64,000 nucleotides of DNA, taken from Primulina eburnea (Eukaryota; Streptophyta; Magnoliopsida; Lamiales; Gesneriaceae). Position numbers and translations under genes: made by a program. Below the pieces are notes generated by a model. It was not told the DNA's origin, did no database searches, and was given only the letters and a program-made list of their open reading frames with translations. The stretch spans positions 7,944,885 to 8,008,884 of the forward strand of contig NC_133102.1 in assembly GCF_022965805.1 (NCBI RefSeq), written 5' to 3'. Below are positions 11,819-23,181 of the stretch, piece by piece (the first letter of the stretch is position 1; every line of letters begins with the position of its first letter).

Positions 11819-13282
11819 CTAGGTGATCGAAAATTTCCTCCGTCTTTGATGCATCAAAAGTATAGGGCGTTTGCACCGAGGGATATTTTTCTTGGAAAGT
11901 TCTTCACTTTTGCGTTTCAAGAAAGGGACAATACGTGATCCGGAATTTGTTACTTCTGCCAATGCAACTTCCTCCACTTCCTGGAAATAAGAGCCCACTG
12001 TAGATTTTCTTTTATGACTCTCATCTCGTAACAATTTCTCATACTCTGATACTTTGGCAGCAAGTTCATAAAAATAGCGGAATTTCTTTCTAAGCTCAAA
12101 ATCGAGCCCTCATTGTGCCATCTTCACATATTCTGACTCGGGGAGGAAAACTCGGCATCTGCTTCTCACCTACTTGAATTTACAAATGAAATCAGTTGCA
12201 GATTCCCCGGGTTTTTGACCACCCTTGACAATTCTGTTATATTGATCTCCGGCATTGTTCTGAAGAATTGTGTATGGAACTGACGTTCCATATCATGCCA
12301 AGTCATAATAGAGTTCCGAGGTAACGTTGCATACCACGTGAAAGCAGTGCAGGTCAAGGAATTGAGGAACAAACGTTGCTTGTAATTAGAAAAAATCTCC
12401 AAATTTGCTAGCTCCCCACACTGAATTGTAAACCTGGCCACATGTTCCACGCTAGATTGACCATCTTCCCCGGAGTACAACGTAAAGTCTGGAATGCGGT
12501 ATCCTCTTGGATAAGGGTTGTCACGATCCACAACATCAGGATACGGTTTATGGAATTCTGGTCAGTTGATTGGCCTCACTCCTGGGCCATACAACTCTTG
12601 AATAACATCACGTACCATCTCAAAATCCAACATTGGAGTTTGTTGTAACTGGTGAGGAGAATAAAATGCCCCCCGAGTGTTATTCCTCGAACCTGACACT
12701 GAATTTCCACGCATTCCCCCATCACCATACATCCCTGGATGTAAGTTAGGCATCACAGAGACCATATTACCAACCATTTGCTTACTGTTACCGCAGTTTT
12801 GAAATTTTAACCCCGATTCCTCATCCCTTTTGTGTGGAGGAATGTACCTTCCTTCCCTAGCAGATTTAGGAATCAGTGCTTCTCCCAAGCGGCAATTTTC
12901 ACCTGCTTGAGGAATCCATGATCCTTGGCCTTGATCTTTCAGCAGTTTAACGCCAGTTTCTTGAAGTTTCTCATTTCTTATGTAACAGCCTCTCCTTTTG
13001 CAGACTTCTTCCATTCCTTCACCTCTGCCACAAATTCAATCATAACAGTAGTGAAAGCTTGGATCATTTCTCTCATATCACTGCGAATATTCTTTTCCAT
13101 AGTCAACATGAAGTTTGTTGAAGGTCCATCACCACCAGAAACGACAACTCCTTCCTTCATAGTCTCCTCTTCGAACTGGTGAACAAGTCTTTCGACAATT
13201 CTTCCATCTGCATCAGTTTCTTCTTCATGTGAGCGATGACCTTTCCCCTGTGATGGAGGAATACCCTCATTCTTCTCAGTAC
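11819..13282 (-). pseudogene. Gypsy gag (capsid) pseudogene
   Basis: Several frames run in gag order: an N-terminal part (about 12978-13282), a middle part (12562-13014) and the retrotransposon gag domain (12166-12531), which contains YPRGYRIPDFTLYSGEDG, VEHVARFTIQCGE and FTWYATLP. A C-terminal part follows (11819-12034). At least two frameshifts separate them. The true gag start is not here: it lies at 15521-15523, cut off by the solo LTR at 13288-15510. Confidence 0.8.
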
Positions 13283-14895
13283 GCTTTTGTGGGGAACCAG
13301 ACGCTAATCAAGTTCTTAATCATCGTTGGGATTTAATTATTTGTTCTGATAAACAGGGTCTAAAATTTTTCTTTTTAAATTATATAACTGTGGAAGGTAA
13401 TGGAATCTAAATACTATACATGTCTGTATATAAAATACCATTCAGTATTAAAAATACAATAATGTACAACATTCTAATCTAAGGTTCACTACTAAAATTC
13501 TAGTAGTAAAATCCAATCTACTGTGAGTCCGGAATCACCACGCTAAACTCGTCTTCTCTCATCATCTTCGTGACCCCGATCCTGCCTCCCCTGATGTCAT
13601 GCACACATACAAAGTAGACACCAGCCAGATAACTCCGGTGAGAATAAATCCCAGTATAAAACATGGTAAGCATGTATATAAACAAACTAATTCATAAAAC
13701 ATGCGATCCTGTATAAACCAATATATTTCATAATCTATGAAATAAATCAAATAAGCATGTAACTCAAATCAGATAAACATGCATATAAACGATCTAAATC
13801 ATAAAAACATGCTAGCACAACTGGAAGCAATAACGATGGGTCCCATGATCTAGGAGCCACATCCATATAAGCATGAAGTCCTAATCAAATCATGTCTAGA
13901 CTTGACTCGATCTATAACTCTAGGGATCCCGGTGTGAATAAGACGATCTATCACCTACCCTACCACTCGGGGTGACTGTACGTCTTATTCCTAGACTTCG
14001 GTCTGATCTGTATCCACATCTACAATAGGAGAGGTGATCTTCTCCTAAGCTGTGATATCACCGAACGTCTAGCAGTCTGGCTGATCTCCAAACTGTCATA
14101 TCTTAAATGCATGAATACAATCAGTAAACAAAGCATAATCATATAAAACATACACAAGAATATAGTATGTGATTTATTGGGCAACTCAAGTAGTGATCTC
14201 AATTGAGTTGTTTCTTCCCGAATATCACATGAATTATACCTTTGTCGTCCCCGTCTGAGGAAGACGAAGTCTCGAAGTCCAGTCTGTCCATATCCGATCT
14301 GAAATGACAATACAAATACACTGTATCAATGTGTAACTCAAAACACAATCCGTTCTGATCAATACTCAACTCAGTACATAATCTGATCAATCTGTTCCAG
14401 CATATGAATACCTAACAAATACATCTTCAGGGATGCTGAAATACAGCACACAGACATACTGTATTCTTTTTTCGATCTGACTTCACATATCTACTGAATA
14501 ATCTATCCAAACATACAAGAATAATCATCTATTCATTCTTCACTTAAGAATACTACCATTTAGTGTGAATTCTCAGTCAATATCTTCTAAAATTCATAAC
14601 AATTGTATAACCAACTTATTCTTAAATATGTCTTCGATTATACAATGTCTACGGTAGTAGAAACACCATATCTGAATCATATACAGTTCTGAAAACATCA
14701 TAAATTCAAAACATCTCAAAACGTAACAAAACTTACGTCCTTGTATAGCTTTAGTCGAAAGGAGTTCAATACCGCTTTCGGATTCGAGTTCTGACACACG
14801 GATTCTTCGTAAACCAAATTCTAAACTCAAGAACTAAACTTTCTCCCTCATCTGTCGATTTTTGCTTGAAAAGTGAGAGGAAGACACGAACCCAT

Positions 14896-14909
14896 CTATA
14901 TATATATAG
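14896..14909 (-). promoter_or_regulatory. TATA box of the solo LTR
   Basis: CTATATATATATAG, read toward lower coordinates. It sits about 50 bp downstream of the dyad-motif array in the LTR's transcription direction, so the array occupies the presumed U3 enhancer region. Confidence 0.55.
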
Positions 14910-14957
14910 CTTGCATGCCATGCAAAACGTGGCCTCATTCTTCTTGTTACACGCATG

Positions 14958-15380
14958 ACCGCGGGTGCGGTAGTGCAAGGAGCGCGGGTGCGCTCATGCA
15001 ATGTCTATCCTTCCTTTTCCCGAAAGCTTAGACCGCGGGTGCGGTGTTATCATTACCGCAGGTGCGGTATCATCACCGCCGGTGCGCTCTGGCTAGCACC
15101 GCGGGTGCGCTCCAACTCCAGTAGCAAAACTCGTACCTACTGGACATCTACCGCGAGTGCGGTACATCTTAGACCGCGGGTGCGGTACCACCACCGCGGG
15201 TGCGGTCTTGTTCTTACCGCGGGTGCGGTGTCGCCTCGAATAAAATTTGCCAACTTTCTGTCCATGCACCGCGGGTGCGGTCTTGGTTTCACCGCGAGTG
15301 CGGTGATGCTTCGACCTTTCTTGCAAAAATCCACAATTGCATGACCGCGGGTGCACTCCTGTTCTGGGCGCGGGTGCGGT
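14958..15380 (-). repeat. Array of 14 dyad motifs (ACCGCGGGTGCGGT) in seven phased pairs
   Basis: The motif has 5-bp inverted arms (ACCGC/GCGGT) around a 4-nt centre. Starts are at 14958, 14981, 15032, 15055, 15075, 15098, 15150, 15173, 15193, 15216, 15268, 15291, 15344 and 15367. Six copies are exact and the rest differ by 1-3 bases. Within each pair the starts are 23 bp apart, leaving a 9-nt spacer whose sequence differs each time. Pair-to-pair distances are 74, 43, 75, 43, 75 and 76 bp. The array is very CpG-rich. Confidence 0.9.
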
Positions 15381-15510
15381 CTTGCAAACCCTATTTTCTC
15401 ATGTCTTTTCTTCCCTCATTGCATGTCATGCGTTTTCATATCTTCCAAGTCTCACGTTAATAACGATTAATAATCTTGGTTTATCAATTCTATACTTCTT
15501 GGGCATTACA

Positions 15511-15547
15511 GCTTTGGAGGCATTTGGTCCCACCGGGCATGCCAACT
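15511..15547 (-). other. Gypsy leader: primer-binding region and gag start
   Basis: On the minus strand the 5' LTR ends at 15548. It is followed by AGTTGGCATGCCCGGTGGG, a plausible primer-binding region whose tRNA I cannot name with confidence. An ATG follows at 15523-15521. The first codons stop at the GCTTT target site and resume in frame at 13282, on the far side of the solo LTR. Confidence 0.65.
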
Positions 15548-15971
15548 TGTTTCTCTTGAAAATTGTGGGCGTGCCAGGCACGTGTTCTTGCCAAAGTTGT
15601 GAAATGATCCGACTTCGTTTATCAAACGTTGCGAGTCTCGATTCGACCGTTAATTATAGTTCCTTCGATATGGCTTCAAAATTAAGCGTATAAACTGAGA
15701 AAAATAAAGATATTATATCTGCAGAGTTTTTTGCTGTAGATTTGTTGGATGATCATGTCGGGGGCTTTTTTCTGATTACTACTTCTGCCTTTGTCACACT
15801 CCACGGGAAGTTTCAACCGCATTCCACGATTACTCCACGTCTTCCATCTTGGGTACTGGATGTAACCGGCCACAACTTTCTTTCACTGGGCCAACTGCAA
15901 CTCCACTAGGCTTTATCTGTTGGGTTTCTCTTATGGGCTTCTGAAATAATAAAATAATTTTAGGCACAACA
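15548..15971 (-). repeat. 5' LTR of the gypsy element
   Basis: Direct repeat of 7744-8308, with plus-strand start TGTTTCTCTTG and end GGCACAACA. It is shorter than its partner by one internal indel of about 120 bp plus small changes. The ORF at 15682-15873 and its counterpart near 7974-8159 are shared only because the LTRs are copies of each other. Confidence 0.75.
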
Positions 15972-16293
15972 CTTTGATTTTGGCTCGTAACAAGAAATAT
16001 CTTCACTGACAGATTAATTGGGGGATCATCGTTGAGCTACAATAGCTCGGTTATTAAAATATTGAACATTGATTAATTAAATCGAGTTTGATTTTCAAAC
16101 CAAGCGGAATACACTCGAAATAATCCTTCGTAGAAAACGTTTAAACATTTTGTAAAGCATTTAAAATATATGCAAGTTCAATGAGTAAAAATATTTTGGT
16201 GGAAGCATTTCATCAAACACTTGATATGCAATATTTTGGTATTTGAAGAACACATAAAATGCTTCAACAATGCATTCTTTAAAACTATGAAAA

Positions 16294-17350
16294 TATTAAG
16301 TAAATGCAATAAAAAAAATAGAAACGAATTTGTTTATAGATGTTCGGAAATTTCAAATGCTCCTACGTCACCCTCCCCGTGGGAAGGATTCACTAGAAGA
16401 CTTTGATTTATACAAATATTTGTACAAACCCACTCCAGAAGGGCATCACCCAGCTAGAACTCCTAACACTCAAGATTGTAAACAACACCTCATAATCATC
16501 ATATTGTTTAATGTCTCATATGCAAAGACTACAAACACAATTTTTTACGTCTTTGTGTAAAGACTCACTCAACTAATATTTGAAGTTCAACTCTCTTGTA
16601 TATGTGTGAGTGATTGTGTGTTAGGAATTTATCTTTTACAATGTACGTATCAAATGTATCCTCACAAAAGGGTTTGTGCTCTTAACTAGCTGATTACTTC
16701 ATGCTAACTGCCCATGTTTTGAATCATCTTCAAAAGATCTTGTTTTATCTTCAATGTGTTTATTTATAAACCCCAACAATGATATATAAGTTAGACACAA
16801 GAATATGACCGTTTGTAAAATAATAAGTAAATGCAATAAAAAATAGACACGAATATTTTTATGGATGTTCAGAGATTTCAAATGCTCATACGTCACCCCT
16901 TCTTCTCCTTGGGAATAATTCACTAGAAAACTTTGATTTATACAACTCTTTGTACAAACCCACTCCAAAAGGGCATCACCCAGCTAGAATTCCTAGCACT
17001 CAAGATTGTAGGCAGCACCTCACAATCAACATATTGTTTAATGTCTCATATCCAAAGACTACAAACTCAATGTTTTACGTCTTTTTGTAAAGACTCACTC
17101 AACTAATATTTGAAGTTCAACTCTTTTGCATATGTATGAGTGATTATGTGTGAGGAATTTATCCTTTACAATGTACATCTCAAATGTATCCTCACACAAG
17201 GGCTTGTGCCCTCAACTAAATGATTTCTTCATGATAATTGTCCATGTTTTGAATCCTCTTCAAAATCTCTTGTTTTGTCTTCAATGTGTTGTATTTATAA
17301 GCCCCAACAATGATATATATGTTAGACACAAGAATATGACCGTTTGTAAA
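16294..17350 (-). repeat. Tandem duplication of about 527-bp units inside the LTR
   Basis: Unit 1 (about 16294-16819) and unit 2 (about 16820-17350) match along their whole length. Shared words include GTAAATGCAAT, GACTTTGATTTATACAA, CATCACCCAGCTAGAA and AGAATATGACCGTTTGTAAA. Each unit holds a minus-strand TATA box (TTATAAATA near 16770, CTTATAAATA near 17292) and the following R/U5-like sequence. The small ORFs in the units are not genes. Confidence 0.85.
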
Positions 17351-17617
17351 GTTTTTGTACTGTTTCTGAAATTGCAACGATCAAATTCGTCTTGCTGGAC
17401 ATTTCCCGACTGGTCAACTCAACTGGTCGTTCCATTCAACTGGTCAGCAACTGGTTCAGTTCAATTCAGTTGGTCAGCTGTTGGTTTGGTTCGGTTCAGC
17501 TGGTCAGCAGCTGGTTCAGTTCAGTTCAGCTGGTGTGCTGAAATCATCTTAGCTGATTTCAGTTTGCGCAGAACTAATAGCTTCATTGTCATTTATCTGT
17601 ATTTTAAGCTTTGATTC

Positions 17618-18919
17618 TGTAATATCCAATCTTGGTGAACGGTACGGTTTAAAATTTCTTATGTTTATGGACTATTTGGTTAAGTTTAAATATAGTTTAG
17701 ATGTTAAGAATTTGGATTTAAGATTTATAGTATTGTTGATTATAGATGGTGTGTAGTCATAGTGTAGCGTCGCTGCGATTTAATTCATGATTATTTGTAT
17801 GTTGAGCCAATTGGTATGAGGCCAATTGTAGTGGTTAGATAAGACATAGTGGTGCAACTTTCTTTGATTCCTTTGATTCAAGCATCTTGTTGGGTATTTG
17901 AAGTGAGAACAAGATCATTGTGGGTGTAAGGAGCTAAGGTAAGCTTGTGTTTTAGTTATTCTTGGATTATGGTGTTGGAGAAATTATGGATTGTTTAGTT
18001 GTGTTGGTTTTACGGATTTTATGGTATGGTTGTTTGATTATTAAGTTGTTGATGGTGCAATACATGGTTTATTGTTGTAGGTTTTGAACCAAGAGATTAT
18101 ATTCAAGTTTTCTATTGGTTGTAAGTGGAATTATTCCTTGTGCTCACATGAAGTATATGTATTGTATTTTTATGGTATTACTATGCTATTCCCTTCCATT
18201 TGATTCATGTTATGTATGAATATACTTTGTTGTATATGAGAGGCTTTTATATATTTCAATTGTCTAAAAGGGAATGAAAAAAGAATATTCAAAGTGTTTG
18301 TTTTAATGTCCAAGAGAGAGTTCAAATGATTTATTGGATTGATAAATAGATAGCCAGAGATTGAACGCAACTAGTTGATCAACGACCATAGGCTTATATC
18401 CCAACAGAGTATCGATTTATATCGATGAGATATAGGTACAGAGACAGAGATACTATTTAGATATCAATCCAACAGAGAAAAGAGAAATATTATCGTTATT
18501 GTTATGTTATACTATGTTATTCATGTTTCAAGAGTTAGATGGTATTTAATGATTTCAAAGCCATGTTTTACAGAGTATGATATGTACAGATTGTTATGTA
18601 AGAGTTCCACTCGCTGAGTTTTATATTCATTTCAGTTATTTCATGTGATGCAGATAAGAGTGACGGGCTAGGACGTTGATTGGAGCCGAGGTCATATGCA
18701 TAGAAGATGGAAGGAAGAAGGCTATTTTGTTAGCATTTTGGACATGGTCAAAATGATATTTTGTATTTTGATACAACACTTATTTGATCATGTATATATA
18801 ATTTTGATTGTATATATTGAAAATGTCTTTATGTCAAGAAATTTTAAATCCTTCCTCCCTTCAAATAAATTTTAGAAAAATTCCGCTGTTATTTTATGAA
18901 ATCAGTCAAGGGCGTTACA
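17618..18919 (+). mobile_element. Solo LTR, 1302 bp, nested in the 16007-19372 LTR
   Basis: Starts TGTAATATCC and ends GGGCGTTACA, with an exact 5-bp TSD GATTC at 17613-17617 and 18920-18924. The sequence on either side continues the host LTR. TG...CA ends of the form TGTAATA...GTTACA are typical of plant gypsy LTRs. No gag-pol sequence is present. Confidence 0.88.
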
Positions 18920-19377
18920 GATTCAGACTTTGACTTCTGAATATGATTTGTACATCATCATCTTATCTTTCCAACGCATACTGAATCGCTTCATTTCGAT
19001 AACTGAGCTGAGAGATATGACCAAAATACCACACCTGCTCATACCCAACTGATTGCTGTTTTTGTGCAATCAGTTCGGTAATTGAGCGATCCGTTAGGCC
19101 TTGATAAAATCCGATTTTTCCCAACTGACGTGAAATACGACTTGTTCCAAATTGAGTTTTCTAATTAGTCTTAGAGGCAGATTTTCATTTTGATCATCCA
19201 TCTCAGAAATATCTTCAAAACACCGAAGCTCGCCAGAAATTCAGTTTGGCTGAATTCCGTTTCAGTTTGCTTCTTGTGTTTGCAACTTCACACTTGAGTA
19301 AATATGTTAGAAACACAATAACAAGTTTTGTTAACATCAAAATCAAGATTGTGGACATGAAATGTTCCAACATTCAA

Positions 19378-20864
19378 TTACTAAAAAAACAAATCTTCAA
19401 CAAGTACACAAATCAATATTTTAATTGTCAAGCCTCATATGCACGTTATTTGAAGGGAAAAAAAGAAGAAAAGAAAACGAACAAAAAATATTCTTACATT
19501 TTTTTCTAAATGATGACTAAAGATATAGTATATTGTTTAAAAATAGTGTGGTTAAGCGTAATATGTGACTAAAATAATTTGATTTGATTTACGTAAAAAA
19601 AACACAGAAAATAAAACTATCGCATGAAAAGCACATAAAGCACGAAAACACATTAAAAATGAGATATTTTTTTTAATTAGAACACAACTTTTAGGCACAA
19701 AAAAGGCCATAAATACCTTTTTTGGTAGGATTTTATATTATTTTTTAGTTACTAAATAATAAATAGAGAAAATTACAATTTTTTTTCTAATGTTTCTCTC
19801 TCTGATTTTAGACTTCTATTGTATCAAAATTGAGTTTTAGTTTGATAACTTTCAATTTTTTTTTGAACTTTAGTCTTTTTCCTGCTAAGTGCAAACATTC
19901 GAGATTACATCTACTTAGTTGTCAATGAGTCAGCATGAATTTGGAGAGGAGTCTCCTCGTGTGTTGTTTCATTTTATCCATAGACGAGTCTTATCATTCT
20001 TTGATGCTAGCGATGCCTCCACCGGAGATCAGGCGTCACTCATTTTTCGTCTTTTAAAGCTGACACGTCAACTAGATCAGATAACAACGTAAACAGTTTG
20101 ATGCAATCTATTATAAAAACTTCTCAAAAGATCATTCTATTAGAGTAGGTTTCCCACTAGTTAACTCGTGGTTTGAGCTTTATTGACTCTAGTATAAAAA
20201 CGATTTTTATTTTAATAATATTTTAAGGGTTTATCAATTTATGAAATTTTGTTTATCTGTATATACATGCAAGCGGCATAGATAAAGTATTTGAATATAT
20301 AATAGGTACCATAAAGTCTGTCTCTCGACGTAAGATCATTAAACTCATTAGGAAGTATATCATATATTCTAAACAAGTTTCTAATCCAATCTACAACCAA
20401 AAATAAGGACAAAGATCGCTTGAGCTTGAGACTAGCATCTTTGTTATAAACGTCATGTTTCATTGATAAGGGCATAAATATATTCATTCATACAGATGAG
20501 TGATCATTTGATGATTCACTGAACAACCCTCAATTCAAACTGTCCAAATGATTATCATTTATCGAGTGGAATAGTTTGCGGTTATGGTTGTACACCATTA
20601 GTCTTTTGACCCGGGACAAAATAGAGGCTTTACGTACTGGCATGCACTTTGATTCGTTTATCGACTCCATTGAGGGTCATCAGGTGACGAGGTTTGGTGT
20701 AATTTCAAAATACGTAGGATCAAATATATTGTAGTTGGGGATTCACTGTTTGCTTACGGGTAAGATATCCTATGTGATCTGATAAGTTAATAGTACGAGG
20801 AAATCTCTGGCCAGAGTGAGACATATATATTTTGAAAATGTATTTCCTCAGTTGCACATGCTAT
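19378..20864. other. Intergenic AT-rich sequence, unclassified
   Basis: No coding domain. Short ORFs (for example 20239-20487 on the minus strand) match nothing I recognise. The last few hundred bases may belong to the element starting near 20865, but the inverted copy at 25.6-26.9 kb does not extend this far. Confidence 0.5.
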
Positions 20865-21754
20865 GTCACTATTATTACTCAAAGATACATCACATCATTA
20901 TCGAATTCATTTACAACTCTTGATATACCAATAATTGTAGATTCGATTGGATATGAGTTGAAGATACCATACTGTATGTTAATCATAACTTAAGGTTCTT
21001 GCAAGAATATCGGTTATACCTGGAGATCATGTGGCGATGCTATTAGACGCTCTTACGAAGATCCGATGGGTGCAATCAGAAATGAGTTCTGACATTCTTG
21101 ATCAAGGTGTTGATGAAAGAATGAGGCTGATTAAGGTAAGCCCAAATAATAATAAATGTTATTTTGAATCACACGGAATGTTAACCCATAGCTAGTTGTA
21201 TTCCTGAATCATTAAAGTTTAGACAACTATCGAATTATGTGTTCCCGTTGAGAAAGTCAAAATTCAAATAATTGAATTTGACGACTGTAGTTTGATGGAG
21301 ATCAAACAGAATGCTTATAAAGGAGTTCATAAGTTGATTCCATGCGATAAAACAAGTGGAAGTTAGCTTAACTGCTAATTAAGTAAGGAGAGTGAAACTG
21401 CCTATTATGGTGAAATTATTCACAAAATTGGCAACCGCCAAAAATGAAAATTTTGATATTCAAAAATTTCAATTTTCATTATATGAACAAGATTTGTATC
21501 ATTGATATCACAATTATTTATTTAGTGAATTTGGGATTTACTAACTAAATAATAATATTAGTAGTGTTGACTAATAATATGTACAAAATTATCATAAAAT
21601 ATTTTAGAGGGGTCTAAAATTAATTAAGTAATAAGCTAATTAAGAAAATTAAATATTGGTTATTTAATTTTAATTAATATATATATATATATATATATAT
21701 AAATATAAATATAAATATATTTATATATATAATATAATGTGCAACATAGATGTG

Positions 21755-21817
<63 letters not shown>

Positions 21818-22300
21818 GATGTAATAAATGATGTAATAAATATGAAAATTTTATTTAATGAAAATAATGAATCCTGGTGGAAGTTAGATTATGAATCTTA
21901 ATAAGAGGACTCCTAATGTGATCATGAATCAACCTCTTTAAATAAGTCATTGAGGGTCCTATGAAATAAGATTATTTTTGCACACAAAATTTTGTTCACC
22001 AAAACTAATCTCCTTCCCCTTCCACATACAATTTTCCGCCACTTGGGTTTTTCCATAAGAAAAATTCATGGCCACCTGCAAGATCTCTGATACGGCGATT
22101 CTGTCTCAACACAAAGTTTGTTTAGGATCTCTAGTCGATCAAAACAACGATTTCAGTTTCCGATCATGGACTTGATTAGGCGATCAAAAGGGGGAGATCC
22201 GTTCGAAAGGATATACAAGAAGGACCAACTTCACTAATCCCGGACTGGTTTGATGCCCAGCGTCATACACAGAGGTAATAATTCTAAATACCATATGAAT
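20865..22300 (+). mobile_element. Unclassified dispersed element, + copy (inverted partner at 25.6-26.9 kb)
   Basis: The segment around 20865-21260 is similar to the reverse complement of about 26460-26860. Shared words include TTATCGAATT, GTTAATCATAA, GGTTCTTGCA and TTCCCGTTGAGA. It has no open reading frame with a known domain, and contains TA microsatellites. Its ends and TSD could not be fixed. Confidence 0.5.
21676..21815. repeat. TA dinucleotide microsatellites
   Basis: Two TA runs (about 21676-21701 and 21758-21813) with AAATATA-type sequence between them. Confidence 0.9.
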
Positions 22301-22423
22301 GTTTAAATTAATACAATGCCCAAGAAAAGTTTCGAACGTCGAAACAATTTTTTTTAACATCTGTTATGTCTTGGGTGCGAGAAACCGGTACTCTAACATA
22401 TTCATTATAATACATATCTCACA

Positions 22424-22550
22424 CAAACACGTTTGACCAAACATAAATTATTTAAAAATTAAAAATATTAAGCAGCAAACACGTTTGACCAAACATAAAT
22501 TATTTAAAAATTAATACATATCTCACACAAACACGTTTGACCAAACATAT
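22424..22550 (+). repeat. Triplicated 52-bp unit with W-box cores, upstream of CAD copy 2
   Basis: CAAACACGTTTGACCAAACA starts at 22424, 22476 and 22528, exactly 52 bp apart. Each unit contains TTTGACC, which includes the WRKY-binding core TTGAC, and an ACGT core. The array is about 630-760 bp upstream of the CAD copy 2 ATG and lies outside the duplicated block, so copy 1 lacks it. Function is not shown. Confidence 0.75.
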
Positions 22551-22899
22551 ATGCACGTTATTTAAGCAAATTTTTAAAAGAGTTTCTCAATTAATATATT
22601 TTCCTTTATATTTTTTTCAGAAAAAAACATTTTTTTATAAAACCATTTTTTTATGCACCTTAAAAACCTTTTTTGAACAAGAAAACTTTTGTATTAAAAA
22701 TTTCAAATACAAGTTCAAATCTCAATCTAAATGAAAAGTGGACTTCAACGAAATTTCCTTGTAAATTTTCTGAAGCTAGCCAATACAAAATCCAATAATT
22801 CAAATTTGAACCATTTTTTGCTAGATTTTTTTAACGAATTTTCTCGATAGATATTGGTTTTGTGCTAGGGATGGGATTTTTTTAGGAGCGTCAATTTGG
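22551..22899. other. Sequence between the triplet and the CAD duplication
   Basis: AT-rich, no gene. The similarity to CAD copy 1 begins near 22900 (copy 1: near 1058), marking the 5' edge of the duplicated block. Confidence 0.6.
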
Positions 22900-23101
22900 G
22901 TGAGTTTTACACACTCAGTCTCGGCTCACGCAGAATTAAGAGAAAAGATTGGGAAGAAAATTACTCTAAATTTAATGTATTCATGTTCAGATTTGAAAGT
23001 AGCCAATTTTGACTTTTGAATGGTTATTACATACAAGTTCATTTCGAGATGTTTTATTCAAAGAATATTATATTATGACCTCACTAAAGCTCCCCCGAAA
23101 C

Positions 23102-23108
23102 TATAAAT
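23102..23108 (+). promoter_or_regulatory. TATA box of CAD copy 2
   Basis: TATAAAT lies 74 bp upstream of the ATG at 23182, identical in place to copy 1. Confidence 0.6.
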
Positions 23109-23181
23109 TCCATTGTTCTCGACTGCTTCATTCACTGCCTTCCTATACCGATCATTATATTTCGAGAGCGAGGATTCATCA

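Larger units (their letters stand above)
13288..15510 (-). mobile_element. Solo LTR, 2223 bp, inserted in the gypsy gag
   Basis: Begins TGTGGGG and ends CATTACA on the plus strand, flanked by the 5-bp TSD GCTTT (13283-13287 and 15511-15515). Read on the minus strand it starts TGTAATGCCC, as many plant gypsy LTRs do. It has a TATA run at 14896-14909 and a motif array just upstream of that. No internal gypsy sequence is attached, so it is a solo LTR, the product of LTR-LTR recombination. Short ORFs inside it are meaningless translations of the array. Confidence 0.9.
7744..15971 (-). mobile_element. Ty3/gypsy deletion derivative (Tat-like), with two LTRs
   Basis: Direct repeats with TG...CA ends bound this element at 7744-8308 and 15548-15971. 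Reading on the minus strand, the order is 5' LTR, a short primer-binding leader, gag start, gag, protease, a pre-reverse-transcriptase leader fused to the integrase C-terminus, a long non-coding 3' part, a purine-rich stretch and the 3' LTR. Reverse transcriptase, RNase H and the integrase core are missing. A 2223-bp solo LTR (13288-15510) lies inside gag. The bases outside the two LTRs (TCAAA and CTTTG) do not match, so no TSD supports the outer ends; rearrangement or mutation there is possible. Assignment to the Tat/Athila branch rests on the gag and protease wording and is tentative. Confidence 0.8.
16007..19372 (-). mobile_element. Rearranged solo LTR, same family as 60373-61774
   Basis: Its plus-strand end AAATGTTCCAACA (19360-19372) is the inverse of the start of the LTR at 60373. 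Its other end at 16007 resembles the inverse of that LTR's terminus. Flanking bases TTCAC and TTCAA match at 4 of 5 positions, a probable aged TSD. After removing the nested solo LTR (17618-18919) and one unit of the internal tandem repeat, about 1.5 kb remains, close to the 1402 bp of the other copy. No internal retroelement domain is attached. Confidence 0.75.

Noticed and set aside
14958..15380. CRISPR-like array (short repeats with unlike spacers)
   Set aside because: The repeats are 14 bp with 6, 9 or ~38-nt spacers, the genome is a plant, the array lies in an LTR and there are no cas genes.
14955..15460. Overlapping ORFs on both strands (up to 129 codons) with repeated RGCG/TRG residues
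   Set aside because: They are translations of the ACCGCGGGTGCGGT array inside an LTR; frames on both strands are open only because the array lacks stops.
15682..15873. Basic 63-codon minus-strand ORF, with a similar one at 7974-8159
   Set aside because: At first it looked like a conserved exon, but its repetition is explained by the two LTRs of the gypsy element being copies of each other.
7739..15976. TSD for the outer gypsy element
   Set aside because: TCAAA and CTTTG do not match, so I do not claim one; the element call rests on LTR pairing and internal domains.
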